Assembly: GCA_965227645.1 (NCBI GenBank)
Contig: OZ245773.1
Coordinates: 372,001-436,000 of the forward strand
DNA from: Flavimaribacter sp024343425
Lineage (GTDB): Bacteria > Pseudomonadota > Alphaproteobacteria > Rhizobiales > Rhizobiaceae
Length of the DNA stretch: 64,000 bases
Reading direction: 5' to 3'
Shown here piece after piece: positions 1-7,883 of this stretch. Below the pieces are notes generated by a model. The model saw only the letters and a list, made by a program, of their open reading frames with translations, ran no database searches and was not told the DNA's origin. The translations under genes were made by a program, and so were the position numbers. How positions within the stretch are numbered: the stretch's first letter is position 1; the number at the start of each line of letters is the position of its first letter.

Positions 1-1
1 C

Positions 2-598
2 CATGCAGCCGAAACCGGCGCGACGGTGCCGCCGGAGCCTATCATCTTCATGAAGGCGACAAGCGCGATCTGCGGTCCGAATGACGATGTGCTCATCCCG
101 CGCAATTCAGTCAAGACGGACTGGGAAGTCGAGCTCGGCGTCGTCATCGGCAAGGGCGGCGTCTATATCGACGAGGCGGACGCATTCGACCATGTCGCCG
201 GCTATTGCGTGATCAACGACGTCTCGGAACGGGAATTCCAGATCGAGCGTCACGGCACCTGGGACAAGGGCAAGGGCTGCGACACGTTCGGTCCGATCGG
301 TCCGTGGATGGTCACGCGCGACGAGGTGGCCGATCCGCAGAAGATGAAGCTGTGGCTGGACGTCGACGGACATCGCTATCAGGACGGCACGACCGAAACG
401 ATGGTCTACGGCGTTCAGTTTCTCGTCAGCTATATCAGCCGTTTCATGAGCCTTCAGCCGGGCGACATCATTTCGACCGGAACGCCGCCCGGCGTCGGAA
501 TGGGACAGAATCCCCCGACCTTCCTGAAAGGCGGAGAGGTCATGTCTCTCGGCGTCGAAGGCCTGGGCGCGCAGCAGCAGAAAGTCGTTACGGCCTGA
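2..598 (+). CDS. FAH-family hydrolase/isomerase, 5' truncated by window
   Basis: The reading frame is open to the left window edge (it begins HAAETGATVPPEP), so the true start lies outside. The visible ~198 residues are the C-terminal part of a fumarylacetoacetate hydrolase-fold enzyme of the 2-hydroxyhepta-2,4-diene-1,7-dioate isomerase / ureidoglycolate-lyase-like group. Seen: the metal-site region KTDWEVELGVVIGK, the NDVSEREFQ segment, the D-G-F-like turn around KGCDTFGPIGPW and the C-terminal STGTPPGVGMG loop. Family members cleave or isomerise C-C bonds in 2-keto acid intermediates using a divalent metal. A strong terminator follows. The exact substrate cannot be read from sequence. The convergent semialdehyde dehydrogenase gene suggests organic acid catabolism, but no link is shown. 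Confidence 0.85.
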   Translation, partial: HAAETGATVPPEPIIFMKATSAICGPNDDVLIPRNSVKTDWEVELGVVIGKGGVYIDEADAFDHVAGYCVINDVSEREFQIERHGTWDKGKGCDTFGPIGPWMVTRDEVADPQKMKLWLDVDGHRYQDGTTETMVYGVQFLVSYISRFMSLQPGDIISTGTPPGVGMGQNPPTFLKGGEVMSLGVEGLGAQQQKVVTA

Positions 599-618
599 GT
601 CGATGAATTCCTGAACGG

Positions 619-643
619 ATACGGCCCCGCATTGGGGCCGTAT
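619..643. terminator. Bidirectional-type hairpin between convergent genes
   Basis: ATACGGCCCC (619-628), a 5-nt loop GCATT and GGGGCCGTAT (634-643) form a perfect 10-bp stem. It lies midway between the convergent stops at 598 and 657. A T-rich stretch follows on the plus side. Confidence 0.8.
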
Positions 644-656
644 CTATTTGTTATTG

Positions 657-2093
657 CTAATCTTTTTGCGTCACGAGGCGCGTGTCGAGATAGGCTTCCG
701 TCGCTTCCGAGCCGCCTTCCGTGCCGTATCCTGAATCCTGAATTCCACCGAACGGCAATTCAGGAAGCGCAATTCCCAGATGGTTGATGCTCAGCATGCC
801 CGACTGGACCTCGCTGCGCAGGGACTGCATGGTCGCCGCACTGCCGGTGAAGGCATAAGCGGCCAGACCGTAGGGCAGACGATTGGCCTCGGCGATCGCG
901 CTTTCGGGCGAATCAAAGCGATTGATGAAGGCGATGGGGCCGAAGGGCTCCTCGTTCATGCCGCGTGCTTCGATCGGCACATCCGTGATGACCGTCGGTT
1001 CGAAGAAATAGCCCTTGTTGCCGATGCGCCGACCGCCGGTCTTGAGCTTGCTGCCGCGATCGACCGCGTCCTGGATGAGCTCTTCCATCATCGGAATGCG
1101 CCGCTCGTTTGCGAGCGGACCCATGTCGACGCCTTCGTCAGCGCCGTTGCCGACCTTCAGCGCCTTCGACGCTTCGACGAAGCCGTCGACGAACCGGTCG
1201 GCGACGGCGTCCTGAACGAGGAAGCGCGTCGGCGACACACAGACCTGTCCGGCGTTGCGATATTTGTGCGCCGACATCAGCGATATTGCGCTTTCGACAT
1301 CGGCGTCGTCGAAGACAAGCACCGGCGCATGGCCGCCGAGTTCCATGGTTGCGCGTTTCATGTGCAGGCCGGCGAGCGATGCAAGCTGTTTGCCGACGGC
1401 CGTCGATCCGGTGAAGGAGATCTTGCGGATGACCGGATGCGGAATGAGATATTCGGAGATTTCCGCCGGCGTGCCGTAGACGAGGTTGACGACGCCTTCA
1501 GGAATGCCGGCGTCGATGAAACACTGGATCAGCGCCGCGGGCGAAGCCGGCGTTTCTTCGGGGCCCTTGACGATGATGGAACAGCCGGTGGCGAGCGCGG
1601 CGGAGAGCTTGCGCACCACCTGGTTGATCGGGAAATTCCACGGCGAGAAAGCCGCGACCGGACCGACCGGGACCTTGATCGTCATCTGGGTGACGCCGGG
1701 CATGCGCGCCGGAATGACCTGACCATAGGTGCGGCGCGCTTCTTCGGCGAACCAGTCGATCGTGTCGGCGCCGCCGAGCACCTCCATCTTCGACTGGGCG
1801 AGAGGCTTGCCCTGTTCGGCCGTCATGATCGCGGCGATGGCGTCGGCCCTTTCGCGAAGAAGGCCTGCCGCCTTGCGCATGAGCTGGGATCGCTGGAAGG
1901 CGCCGGTAGCGCTCCAGATCCTGAACCCTTCGGATACGGCTTCAAGCGCCAGATCGAGATCCTCGACGTCAGCATGGGCGACGGTTCCGATCGTCTCTTC
2001 GGTAGCGGGATTGATAACGGGTATGGACCGGCCGGAAATGGCGTCACGCCATTCTCCGCCGATGAACAGCTTTGTGTCAGGATAATTGGTCAT
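657..2093 (-). CDS. NAD(P)-dependent succinate-semialdehyde-type dehydrogenase
   Basis: An aldehyde dehydrogenase superfamily protein of 478 residues oxidising an acid semialdehyde to the diacid with NAD(P). Seen: cofactor/oxyanion motif PWNFP (151-155), FTGS (227-230), general-base glutamate in MELGGHAP (E251), and the nucleophile cysteine in NAGQVCVSPTR (C285). Length and the GQVCVSPTRF signature fit the GabD/succinate-semialdehyde branch, and 2-oxoglutarate semialdehyde dehydrogenases look similar. The start is taken at the ATG of MTNYPDTKLFIGGEW (2093) because the frame upstream of it codes for no family sequence. The gene is monocistronic and convergent with the FAH gene. It could serve the 2-oxoglutarate semialdehyde made by the kdgD pathway in this window, but that is inference. 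Confidence 0.88.
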   Translation of the reverse strand: MTNYPDTKLFIGGEWRDAISGRSIPVINPATEETIGTVAHADVEDLDLALEAVSEGFRIWSATGAFQRSQLMRKAAGLLRERADAIAAIMTAEQGKPLAQSKMEVLGGADTIDWFAEEARRTYGQVIPARMPGVTQMTIKVPVGPVAAFSPWNFPINQVVRKLSAALATGCSIIVKGPEETPASPAALIQCFIDAGIPEGVVNLVYGTPAEISEYLIPHPVIRKISFTGSTAVGKQLASLAGLHMKRATMELGGHAPVLVFDDADVESAISLMSAHKYRNAGQVCVSPTRFLVQDAVADRFVDGFVEASKALKVGNGADEGVDMGPLANERRIPMMEELIQDAVDRGSKLKTGGRRIGNKGYFFEPTVITDVPIEARGMNEEPFGPIAFINRFDSPESAIAEANRLPYGLAAYAFTGSAATMQSLRSEVQSGMLSINHLGIALPELPFGGIQDSGYGTEGGSEATEAYLDTRLVTQKD

Positions 2094-2223
2094 GGATCGT
2101 TGACAACCATATTCGCGCGCTCTCGGCAACCGAATTGTTCGCCGGATTCGCTCATTGTGAAATAAATGTTTCCGATCCTGCGCGCAGATGACGCCGGGGA
2201 TCGAAATATGAGACTGTAAATTG

Positions 2224-2570
2224 AATCTGGCTTTGTTTCGGGAATCCGATTTTTGAGTGTTTTTCGTTATGATTGTCGCCGTCTGGTCAATCTGGCTTTG
2301 TTTCGGGAATTTGCGTTTTCAGGTGTCCGCCCCTCATTTCCGCCGCGCAGACGCGCCGCGCCTGGGCGCCGCATCAAGTGCGGCGTGAGGGGTGGTGGAG
2401 AGGCTTGTTTCCAATTCTGGCTTTGTTTCGGTAAATGGCCTTTTCCTGAATCTGGCTTTGTTTCGGGAATCGCGAAATTTCGGCAATTCAGGGTGAGTCT
2501 TCGGGGTCAATCAAATCTGGCTTTGTTTCGGTAAATGTGGTTTCGGGCAGTTTGGCTTTGTTTCGGGAAT
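2224..2570 (+). repeat. Six-copy direct repeat array, consensus TCTGGCTTTGTTTCGG
   Basis: Six same-strand copies begin at about 2224, 2289, 2414, 2449, 2514 and 2549. Each has the core TCTGGCTTTGTTTCGG (last copy TTTGG...) followed by GAAT (copies 1, 2, 4, 6) or TAAAT (copies 3, 5), and usually a T-rich tail ending near TTTTTCAG. Start-to-start spacings are 65, 125, 35, 65 and 35 bp, that is 35 plus multiples of 30. The array fills most of the ~670-bp gap between the divergent dehydrogenase (start 2093) and kinase (start 2764). No gene is supported in this gap. The role is unknown; candidates are regulator binding sites or a decaying tandem repeat. Confidence 0.85.
2330..2392. repeat. GC-rich cruciform intergenic element, copy 1
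   Basis: Outer arms CCCCTCA (2330-2336) and TGAGGGG (2386-2392) enclose two GC-rich inner hairpins. The second has GCCGCA / TGCGGC arms around a TCAAG loop. It interrupts the six-copy repeat array. It has the same layout as the element at 4260-4328, and similar small palindromic elements are common between rhizobial genes. Confidence 0.6.
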
Positions 2571-2724
2571 CCGCTTTTTCAGAGCTACCGCGCCAGACGG
2601 CAGGCGGATTTTTGACGCGCCTCTTATAACATAAGAAGCGCGAAAACGCACGGAATTTGTTCTATTTTTGTTCCGGAGCGACGCTTGGCGAGCAATGGTT
2701 GCTCCGGTATCGTATTTGGTCTAA

Positions 2725-2746
2725 CTTGACTACACTACGATACAAG
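2725..2746. promoter_or_regulatory. Candidate operator CTTG-N14-CAAG upstream of kinase
   Basis: CTTG (2725-2728), 14 bases, CAAG (2743-2746), ending 17 bp before the kinase ATG. The same half-sites with exactly the same spacing occur at 11407-11428 and 12690-12711, in front of two other genes of this locus. Together they suggest a shared regulator, most likely the HutC-type GntR protein encoded at 4351-5157. Confidence 0.6.
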
Positions 2747-2763
2747 TAGGAACAGGCCAGCAG

Positions 2764-4251
2764 ATGTATCTCGGACTCGATATCGGAACCTCCGTCACCA
2801 AAGCCGCGATTTTCGATTCCGCGGGACGCGAAATCGCCGACGTTTCTTTCCGGACCCAGCAGGTGCAGGGACCGGTCGGCTGGTCGGAACTGAACGGAGA
2901 GACAGTGTGGCGGGCGGTGATTTCGGCTATCGGCGCAGTTCTGAAGAACGCGGATGCGAAGCCCGCGGACTTGAAGGGAATTGGCGTCACCGGCGTCATG
3001 GTCGGAGCATGGCTTCTCGATGACCAGGGCCGGCTGTTGCGTGACGCTATTTTGTGGAACGACGCGCGTTCTCACGGCCTTGTCGACCGTATTCTTCAGC
3101 GCGAGCCCGAACTGTTTTCCAGGGTCTTCGCCCATTCGGGCTCGGTGATGCAGTTCGGCTGCACCCTGCCGGTGCTTGCCTGGCTGAAGGAGAACGAGTC
3201 CGAGACGCTTGCAAAGGCGCGCCATGTGCTGTGCGCGAAGGACTATATCCGTTACCGGCTGACCGGCGAACTGGCGACGGACGAATCCGAGGCGGCGATG
3301 GCGCCGGGATCGGCGGCGACACGCGACTTTCACAAGGAGCAGCTCGACCTGCTTGGCATTCCGGAACTCGCGCCGCTTTTCGTTGCGGTTCGTCGCGGAG
3401 AGACCATGGCCGGCCGGGTCACGCGTGAGGCCGCCGAAGCGACCGGCCTTCTGGAAGGCACGCCGGTCGCAGTCGGCACAGGCGACACCGGCTCCTGCGT
3501 GATCGGCTCCGGTTGCCAGGCGCCGGGCGAGGCGGCGACAATCCTCGGAACGACCTGCATCAACGGCATCGTATTCGACCATGACGTCTACCAGCCAAAG
3601 GACAACGGCCTGCTTTTCATTCTGCCCGGCAACAGATGGTTCAAGGCGATGCCGAATGTGGCGGGAACCGTGGTGATCGACTGGGGCATGGAAGCGCTCG
3701 GGGCGGCGTCAGGCGACTACGAGGGGTTTGGCGCGCTGGCCGCCTCCAGCCGGGCCGGCTGCAATGGCGTGGTCTTCGTTCCCTATCTCTCGGCAAGCGG
3801 CGTGATCGCGCCGGTCATTGAACCGCGCGCCCGCGCCGGCTATTTCGGCCTTGCTCCGCATCACGGGCGTCAGGACATGGCGCGCGCCATCTATGAAGGC
3901 ATGGCCTATGCGATCCGTGACAGCTTTGCCTCGATCGGCGGCGCGGTGGCGACCATGCGGCTGAGCGGCGGCGGCGCCCGCAGTCCCTTCTGGTCGCAAA
4001 TGATCGCTGACGTCACCGGCATACCGGTCGACGTGCCTGAAGGCTCGCAATTCGGCGCCAAGGGGGCGGCGCTGTGCGCGGCGGTGGCGACGGGCGCCTA
4101 TGCATCGCTCGCGGAAGCCTGTGCGGCGACCTACACATCGCGCCGGCGGCATAAACCCGACGCCGCGCTCGAAGCGGATTACGCGGAAGGCTATGGCCGG
4201 TATTTGACCGCGCGCTCTGCGGCGCTTGGGCCGCTGACGGCGCTGCAATAG
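2764..4251 (+). CDS. FGGY-family carbohydrate kinase (xylulokinase-like)
   Basis: A cytoplasmic 495-residue sugar or polyol kinase. The N-terminal ATPase-fold motif GLDIGTSVTKAAIFD is at residues 4-18. The second phosphate motif region GTGDTGSCVIGSG (about 240-252) and the C-terminal adenosine-binding LSGGGARSPFWSQM (about 400-413) are both present. Length and motif order match the FGGY family, which phosphorylates sugars such as xylulose, ribulose, erythritol or glycerol. The gene faces the ABC transporter operon across a 100-bp terminator gap and shares its operator motif. It therefore probably phosphorylates the imported sugar or its product. The exact substrate cannot be assigned. Confidence 0.87.
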   Translation: MYLGLDIGTSVTKAAIFDSAGREIADVSFRTQQVQGPVGWSELNGETVWRAVISAIGAVLKNADAKPADLKGIGVTGVMVGAWLLDDQGRLLRDAILWNDARSHGLVDRILQREPELFSRVFAHSGSVMQFGCTLPVLAWLKENESETLAKARHVLCAKDYIRYRLTGELATDESEAAMAPGSAATRDFHKEQLDLLGIPELAPLFVAVRRGETMAGRVTREAAEATGLLEGTPVAVGTGDTGSCVIGSGCQAPGEAATILGTTCINGIVFDHDVYQPKDNGLLFILPGNRWFKAMPNVAGTVVIDWGMEALGAASGDYEGFGALAASSRAGCNGVVFVPYLSASGVIAPVIEPRARAGYFGLAPHHGRQDMARAIYEGMAYAIRDSFASIGGAVATMRLSGGGARSPFWSQMIADVTGIPVDVPEGSQFGAKGAALCAAVATGAYASLAEACAATYTSRRRHKPDAALEADYAEGYGRYLTARSAALGPLTALQ

Positions 4252-4259
4252 TCACGCAG

Positions 4260-4328
4260 CCTCTCCATTTTCCGCGCCGCAGACGCGGCGCTGGCTGGAT
4301 CCCGGCTCAAGGCCGGGATGAGGAGAGG
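4260..4328. repeat. GC-rich cruciform intergenic element, copy 2 (likely bidirectional terminator)
   Basis: Outer arms CCTCTCC (4260-4266) and GGAGAGG (4322-4328) enclose two hairpins: GCGCCGC-AGAC-GCGGCGC (4274-4291) and ATCCCGGC-TCAAG-GCCGGGAT (4299-4319). It lies exactly between the convergent kinase (stop 4251) and GntR (stop 4351) genes, so it may stop transcription from both sides. The layout matches 2330-2392. Confidence 0.65.
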
Positions 4329-4350
4329 GGAATGAAGCGCTCGCGTTTCA

Positions 4351-5157
4351 CTACGAGCGGAAATCTCCGAAGCCGACGGAATAATGCCATTCCGGTTTGT
4401 CCGCCGGGGCGATGTCGCCTTTTGGCGCGAAACCGACGCGCTGGATCGAGATATCGAGGGCGACCGGCAGCATGGAAATGCGCGACAGTTCGATCGGCGT
4501 TCCCGTCTGATCGGTGGCGCGGCGGATGGCGATGAAAATCGGGCTGTTTTCCGCGATGCCAAGCATGTTGGCCGTGGTCGCATCGGCGACGGCGGGGATG
4601 TACTTGTCTTCGGCCTGCACGATGGTTCTTCCGAAGCGCTTGCGCAGTGTGGCGTAGAGCGAACCGTCGAGATGCGACAGCTCGAGACCTTCCAGCAGCT
4701 TGAGGTTAAGCGTGGTTGCGACCAGCGCAAGCGACCGGCCACCGCCGGACACCAGACGCTCATGGAGATAAACCGGTTCCCCGGCGGGCAGTCCGAAGAA
4801 TTCTCTCGCCTCTTCGTCGGCCTCGACCGGACCGCTCGACAGGACACGGAATTGCGGGGTCAGACCCTGCCCGGCGATGCCTTCCGTGATGCTGGTGATG
4901 GCCTTGTAGCGGTTGTCGACGCCGGTGTGATTGACGAAGGTGCCGAGACCGTGCTGACGCCGGACAAGTCCTTCCTGTATGAGGATGTCGAGCGCCTGCT
5001 GGATCGTGCGGCGGCTGACGTTCCATTCACGCGCGAGCGGCAATTCGCCGTCGATCTTGTCTTCGTAGTACCCGGAGACGATACGCGCCCTGAGTGTTTC
5101 GGCGATCTGAATATAGATCGGCCTGTGGTCCTTTTCCAAAGGGACTTGGATGCTCAC
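4351..5157 (-). CDS. GntR-family regulator, HutC type (HTH + UTRA)
   Basis: A 268-residue transcription factor. The N-terminal winged helix-turn-helix is at about residues 15-75, with the typical PLAREWNVSRRTIQQALDIL recognition segment. A UTRA effector domain (about 95-250) senses a small ligand. The start chosen is GTG at 5157, preceded by GAGGCG; the frame upstream of it has no family sequence. It is the last gene of the operon, 16 bp after the creatininase-like gene, which suggests autoregulation of the transport operon. The CTTG-N14-CAAG palindromes at 2725, 11407 and 12690 are the best candidates for its operators. That assignment is inference from context. Confidence 0.88.
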   Translation of the reverse strand: MSIQVPLEKDHRPIYIQIAETLRARIVSGYYEDKIDGELPLAREWNVSRRTIQQALDILIQEGLVRRQHGLGTFVNHTGVDNRYKAITSITEGIAGQGLTPQFRVLSSGPVEADEEAREFFGLPAGEPVYLHERLVSGGGRSLALVATTLNLKLLEGLELSHLDGSLYATLRKRFGRTIVQAEDKYIPAVADATTANMLGIAENSPIFIAIRRATDQTGTPIELSRISMLPVALDISIQRVGFAPKGDIAPADKPEWHYSVGFGDFRS

Positions 5158-5173
5158 GCCCGCCTCTGAGACT

Positions 5174-5941
5174 CTATTCCTTGAATTGCCGACTGTATAG
5201 CACGGATATCTGCTTTGCCATATTGACCAGAACCTCGTCCAGAATGGCTTGGCCCTTGTCCGCGCTGGCGGCGCGGGGGTCTCCCAGAACCGGGCTTTCC
5301 GAGAATTCCGTCCAGCGATAGGGCACGATGTCGAAATCGTCCGGGAATTCCGGATAGTTTTCGGTCGCAAGGTTCATGTCGACGGATTCGGGCGCAAGAT
5401 GCAGCATGTAGGATGTCTCGATTTCGCAGGCGTGCATGAAGGCGCCGTGCGCCTCCGGTCTTTCCCGGACCCGCGCAATGGCGCGTTCGGCGCCGGGATA
5501 GAAGAAGTTCGCCATGACGATGTCTTCATCCTTGGCGAGACGCTGCGCATCGCGGATGGCGGCTGCGTTGCCGAGATGGGCGTTGATGACCACCACGGTA
5601 GCGAGCCCCTTGGCCTTCGCCGATCTTGCGATGTCGAGCAGGATGTTCGTCACGGTAGCGTTCGAAACGCCGAAGGAACCTGGAGCGTCGGCCAGAGACC
5701 AGACCTGACCAAAGGGGATGACGGGAAGCCGCAGAACGGGCGTGGCGTCGCCAATCGTCTCGATCAGGGCGTCGGCGAGCCGTTCGGCCAGGATGTTGTC
5801 CGTTCCGGCCGGAAGATGTTCGCCATGGCTTTCCACTGCGCCAATCGGCAGAAGCAGCACGGGCCGCTTCTTCAGCGCCTCTTTCAAGGCGCTGTCGGAA
5901 AGAGCGGAAATGTCTGCGCTGTTGGCCACGATCGTACTCAC
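5174..5941 (-). CDS. Creatininase-family amidohydrolase
   Basis: A 255-residue member of the creatininase / MftE-like metal hydrolase family, which opens cyclic amides or related rings. Seen: the metal-binding PIGAVESHGEHLPAGTDN segment (E, H and D ligands), VINAHLGN (the usual N-x-H-G-G-N, here with L in place of the first G), and HACEIETSYML with the conserved HAxExETS glutamate. The start is GTG at 5941 and overlaps the upstream stop as GTGA, implying translational coupling. The preceding gene encodes a phosphotriesterase-like hydrolase, and the operon carries a sugar-type importer. A lactone- or lactam-opening step in catabolism of the imported compound is plausible but not proven. Confidence 0.82.
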   Translation of the reverse strand: MSTIVANSADISALSDSALKEALKKRPVLLLPIGAVESHGEHLPAGTDNILAERLADALIETIGDATPVLRLPVIPFGQVWSLADAPGSFGVSNATVTNILLDIARSAKAKGLATVVVINAHLGNAAAIRDAQRLAKDEDIVMANFFYPGAERAIARVRERPEAHGAFMHACEIETSYMLHLAPESVDMNLATENYPEFPDDFDIVPYRWTEFSESPVLGDPRAASADKGQAILDEVLVNMAKQISVLYSRQFKE

Positions 5942-6912
5942 TGCGTAAACGCGAAGGCGCTCTGGGGATTTTCGACCATGAAAGTGTGGATCAGCGCCTC
6001 GCCGTCGAAGCCTGCGTCGCCGGCCTGTTCGATGAAGCGCGGAACCCAGCTCTCGAGGATGTATCCAAGGCCGAGGCCGCCCTCGCCGTAATTGCGATAC
6101 ATGGTTCGCCGGGCGATGTCTCCGCCGATCAGGATCTGTTTCTCGTGGCCGTGCCGGACGAGATTGAAGATGCATTCGATAAGAATGCTTTCGGGATGGT
6201 ACTTGATGCGCGAGATGCCGTCGAAGCACATGAAGACGCCGGTTTCGGCGGCCTTGAGGTGCACCCAATGGTCCGGATTGCGATCGACGTGGGCGATGGT
6301 GAGCCGGGTCGGGTCGACGTTTTCCTGTTTCACGATCGCAAGCTGCTCGAGGATCAGGGTTCCGAGCTCCGTGTGGGAATGCAGCGGCGAACCGGTCTCC
6401 TTGTGCGCGTCGAGCACGGCGCGCATGACCTTGTCTTCAGCTTCCGAAATCGTGTTGTAGCCGGTGCCGAACTTGGCGACGCCGCCAAGAAGGTCCGTGC
6501 CGTCCATGCCGGTCGTCAGTTCGGCGACGACATGGTCTTTCAGTTCTGCGCGGGATTTCGAGGCGATCCAGTCTCCGAAGGTGACGCCTTTTCCGGGCAT
6601 GGTCCCCGGCCACATGATGGCCTTGTTGAAACCGGCCGTCGCGATGATATTTATGCCCGTCCGATCCGCGATTTCCTTCAGCGCGGCCGGGTCGCGTCCG
6701 TAGTCGATGCAGGTTGCGTCGTAGACCGACCGTCCTCCGGCGGCCGTGAAGAGTTCGACGTCGGCGACCGAGTTGTCGACGCTGTCGATCATGAAGTCGT
6801 CGATGCCTTTTTCCTTCCACAGCGGCGGAACACAGTAGAGATGGTCGTGCGCGTAGGTGACGCCGAGTTCTTCCGGCGCCATGTCGCCGTTGAGTGTGCG
6901 GATGAATGTCAT
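5938..6912 (-). CDS. Phosphotriesterase-related metal hydrolase (lactonase-like)
   Basis: A 324-residue TIM-barrel amidohydrolase of the phosphotriesterase-related/PhP group. Metal-site residues are visible: H22-x-H24 in TYAHDHLYC, HSHTELGT and IAHVDRNPD in the middle, and IGGDIARR near the C-terminus. Family members hydrolyse phosphate triesters or, more often in catabolic operons, sugar lactones. The start codon overlaps the upstream permease stop by one base and its own stop overlaps the creatininase start, so it is firmly part of the operon. Lactone hydrolysis during sugar-acid catabolism is my inference. Confidence 0.82.
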   Translation of the reverse strand: MTFIRTLNGDMAPEELGVTYAHDHLYCVPPLWKEKGIDDFMIDSVDNSVADVELFTAAGGRSVYDATCIDYGRDPAALKEIADRTGINIIATAGFNKAIMWPGTMPGKGVTFGDWIASKSRAELKDHVVAELTTGMDGTDLLGGVAKFGTGYNTISEAEDKVMRAVLDAHKETGSPLHSHTELGTLILEQLAIVKQENVDPTRLTIAHVDRNPDHWVHLKAAETGVFMCFDGISRIKYHPESILIECIFNLVRHGHEKQILIGGDIARRTMYRNYGEGGLGLGYILESWVPRFIEQAGDAGFDGEALIHTFMVENPQSAFAFTQ

Positions 6913-7883
6913 CAGTCGGATTTCCTTCTGATATTGGCAAGGGCGAGGGCGAGAACGATGATGCCGCCCTGTACGATAAAGCGGGTCGCCGGCGGCAGCG
7001 ATACGACATACAGCAGGCTTTGTACGAAAAACAGGATCAGCGCGCCGATGGAAACGCCGGCAGCGAGAAACACACCGCCTCCGAACACCGCGCCGCCGAT
7101 CACCGCGGCGGCGATGGAATCAACGGTGTAGGCGTCGGCGATCCCGATGGACGCCATGCCGGTTATCGCCGAGAGCAGTATCCCGCCGATGGTGGCGGCA
7201 AGGCTGGAGAACACGAACGAGATGACGATCATCCGTCCGGCGGCGATGCCGTTGAGCCGGGCGGCGCGAGCGTTTGCGCCCGCAAGCAGCATGCGTCTTC
7301 CCGGCATGGTGAAGTGGACAAGCAAGGTCAACCCGGCGATGGCTGCGAGCCACAAAATGACGGAATAGGGGAGAACGCCGAGGAACCAGCCTTCGGTGAT
7401 GACCCGGAATTCGGCCGGGATGGAGCCGCGCGGGCTGCCGCCGGTGACGACCAGCGTGGTTCCAGTCAGGACCAGGGACGTGGCGAGCGTGGCGAGAAAC
7501 GCCGGTATGCGCAACGCCACGACGAGCAGGCCGTTGGCGACGCCGACCAGCGCGCCGCATCCGAGCGTGATCGACAGCGCATAGGCCATATTGTCCATAT
7601 TGCCGGCGAACGTCAGCGCGAGCACGACATTGGCGAGACCCGCGGTTGCGCCGACGGAGAGGTCGAGGCGTCCCATCATCAGGATCAGCGCCTGACCGAG
7701 CGTGATGATACCGAGCGGCGCGGCCTGCCGCATATTGTCGAGGATCTGGTGTCCCGAAACTTGCCCTGACGCCACGAACAGCACGCACAGCAGCACGACC
7801 AGAAGGCCGAAGGCCCTGAGCGTCGCCGGAGACGGGCGCAACTTTTCAAGGACGAGCACGGCGTTTTGAACACTAGTCTGCAT
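6912..7883 (-). CDS. Ribose-type ABC transporter permease
   Basis: A 323-residue inner-membrane permease of the RbsC/AraH (BPD_transp_2) family with about 8-10 hydrophobic segments. The family core is visible as LGQALILMMGRLDLSVGATAGLANVVLA (around 60-90, split by eye). It overlaps the preceding permease gene by 11 bp. Together the two permeases probably form a heterodimeric channel for the binding protein at 10365-11360. Confidence 0.88.
   Translation of the reverse strand: MQTSVQNAVLVLEKLRPSPATLRAFGLLVVLLCVLFVASGQVSGHQILDNMRQAAPLGIITLGQALILMMGRLDLSVGATAGLANVVLALTFAGNMDNMAYALSITLGCGALVGVANGLLVVALRIPAFLATLATSLVLTGTTLVVTGGSPRGSIPAEFRVITEGWFLGVLPYSVILWLAAIAGLTLLVHFTMPGRRMLLAGANARAARLNGIAAGRMIVISFVFSSLAATIGGILLSAITGMASIGIADAYTVDSIAAAVIGGAVFGGGVFLAAGVSIGALILFFVQSLLYVVSLPPATRFIVQGGIIVLALALANIRRKSD

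Noticed and set aside
780..2165. 461-residue plus-strand open frame opposite the aldehyde dehydrogenase
   Set aside because: It is an antisense shadow of a well-supported gene, typical in GC-rich DNA, with no recognisable domain.
2253..2534. 93-residue open frame across the six-copy repeat array
   Set aside because: It is built from the repeats and the cruciform element, has no ribosome site and no protein-like pattern.
2224..2570. Possible CRISPR array
   Set aside because: Repeats are short, spacings are very unequal (35 to 125 bp), flanks are degenerate and no cas genes are near.
2662..3582. 306-residue minus-strand open frame opposite the FGGY kinase
   Set aside because: Antisense shadow of the kinase; arginine- and histidine-rich composition and no family features.
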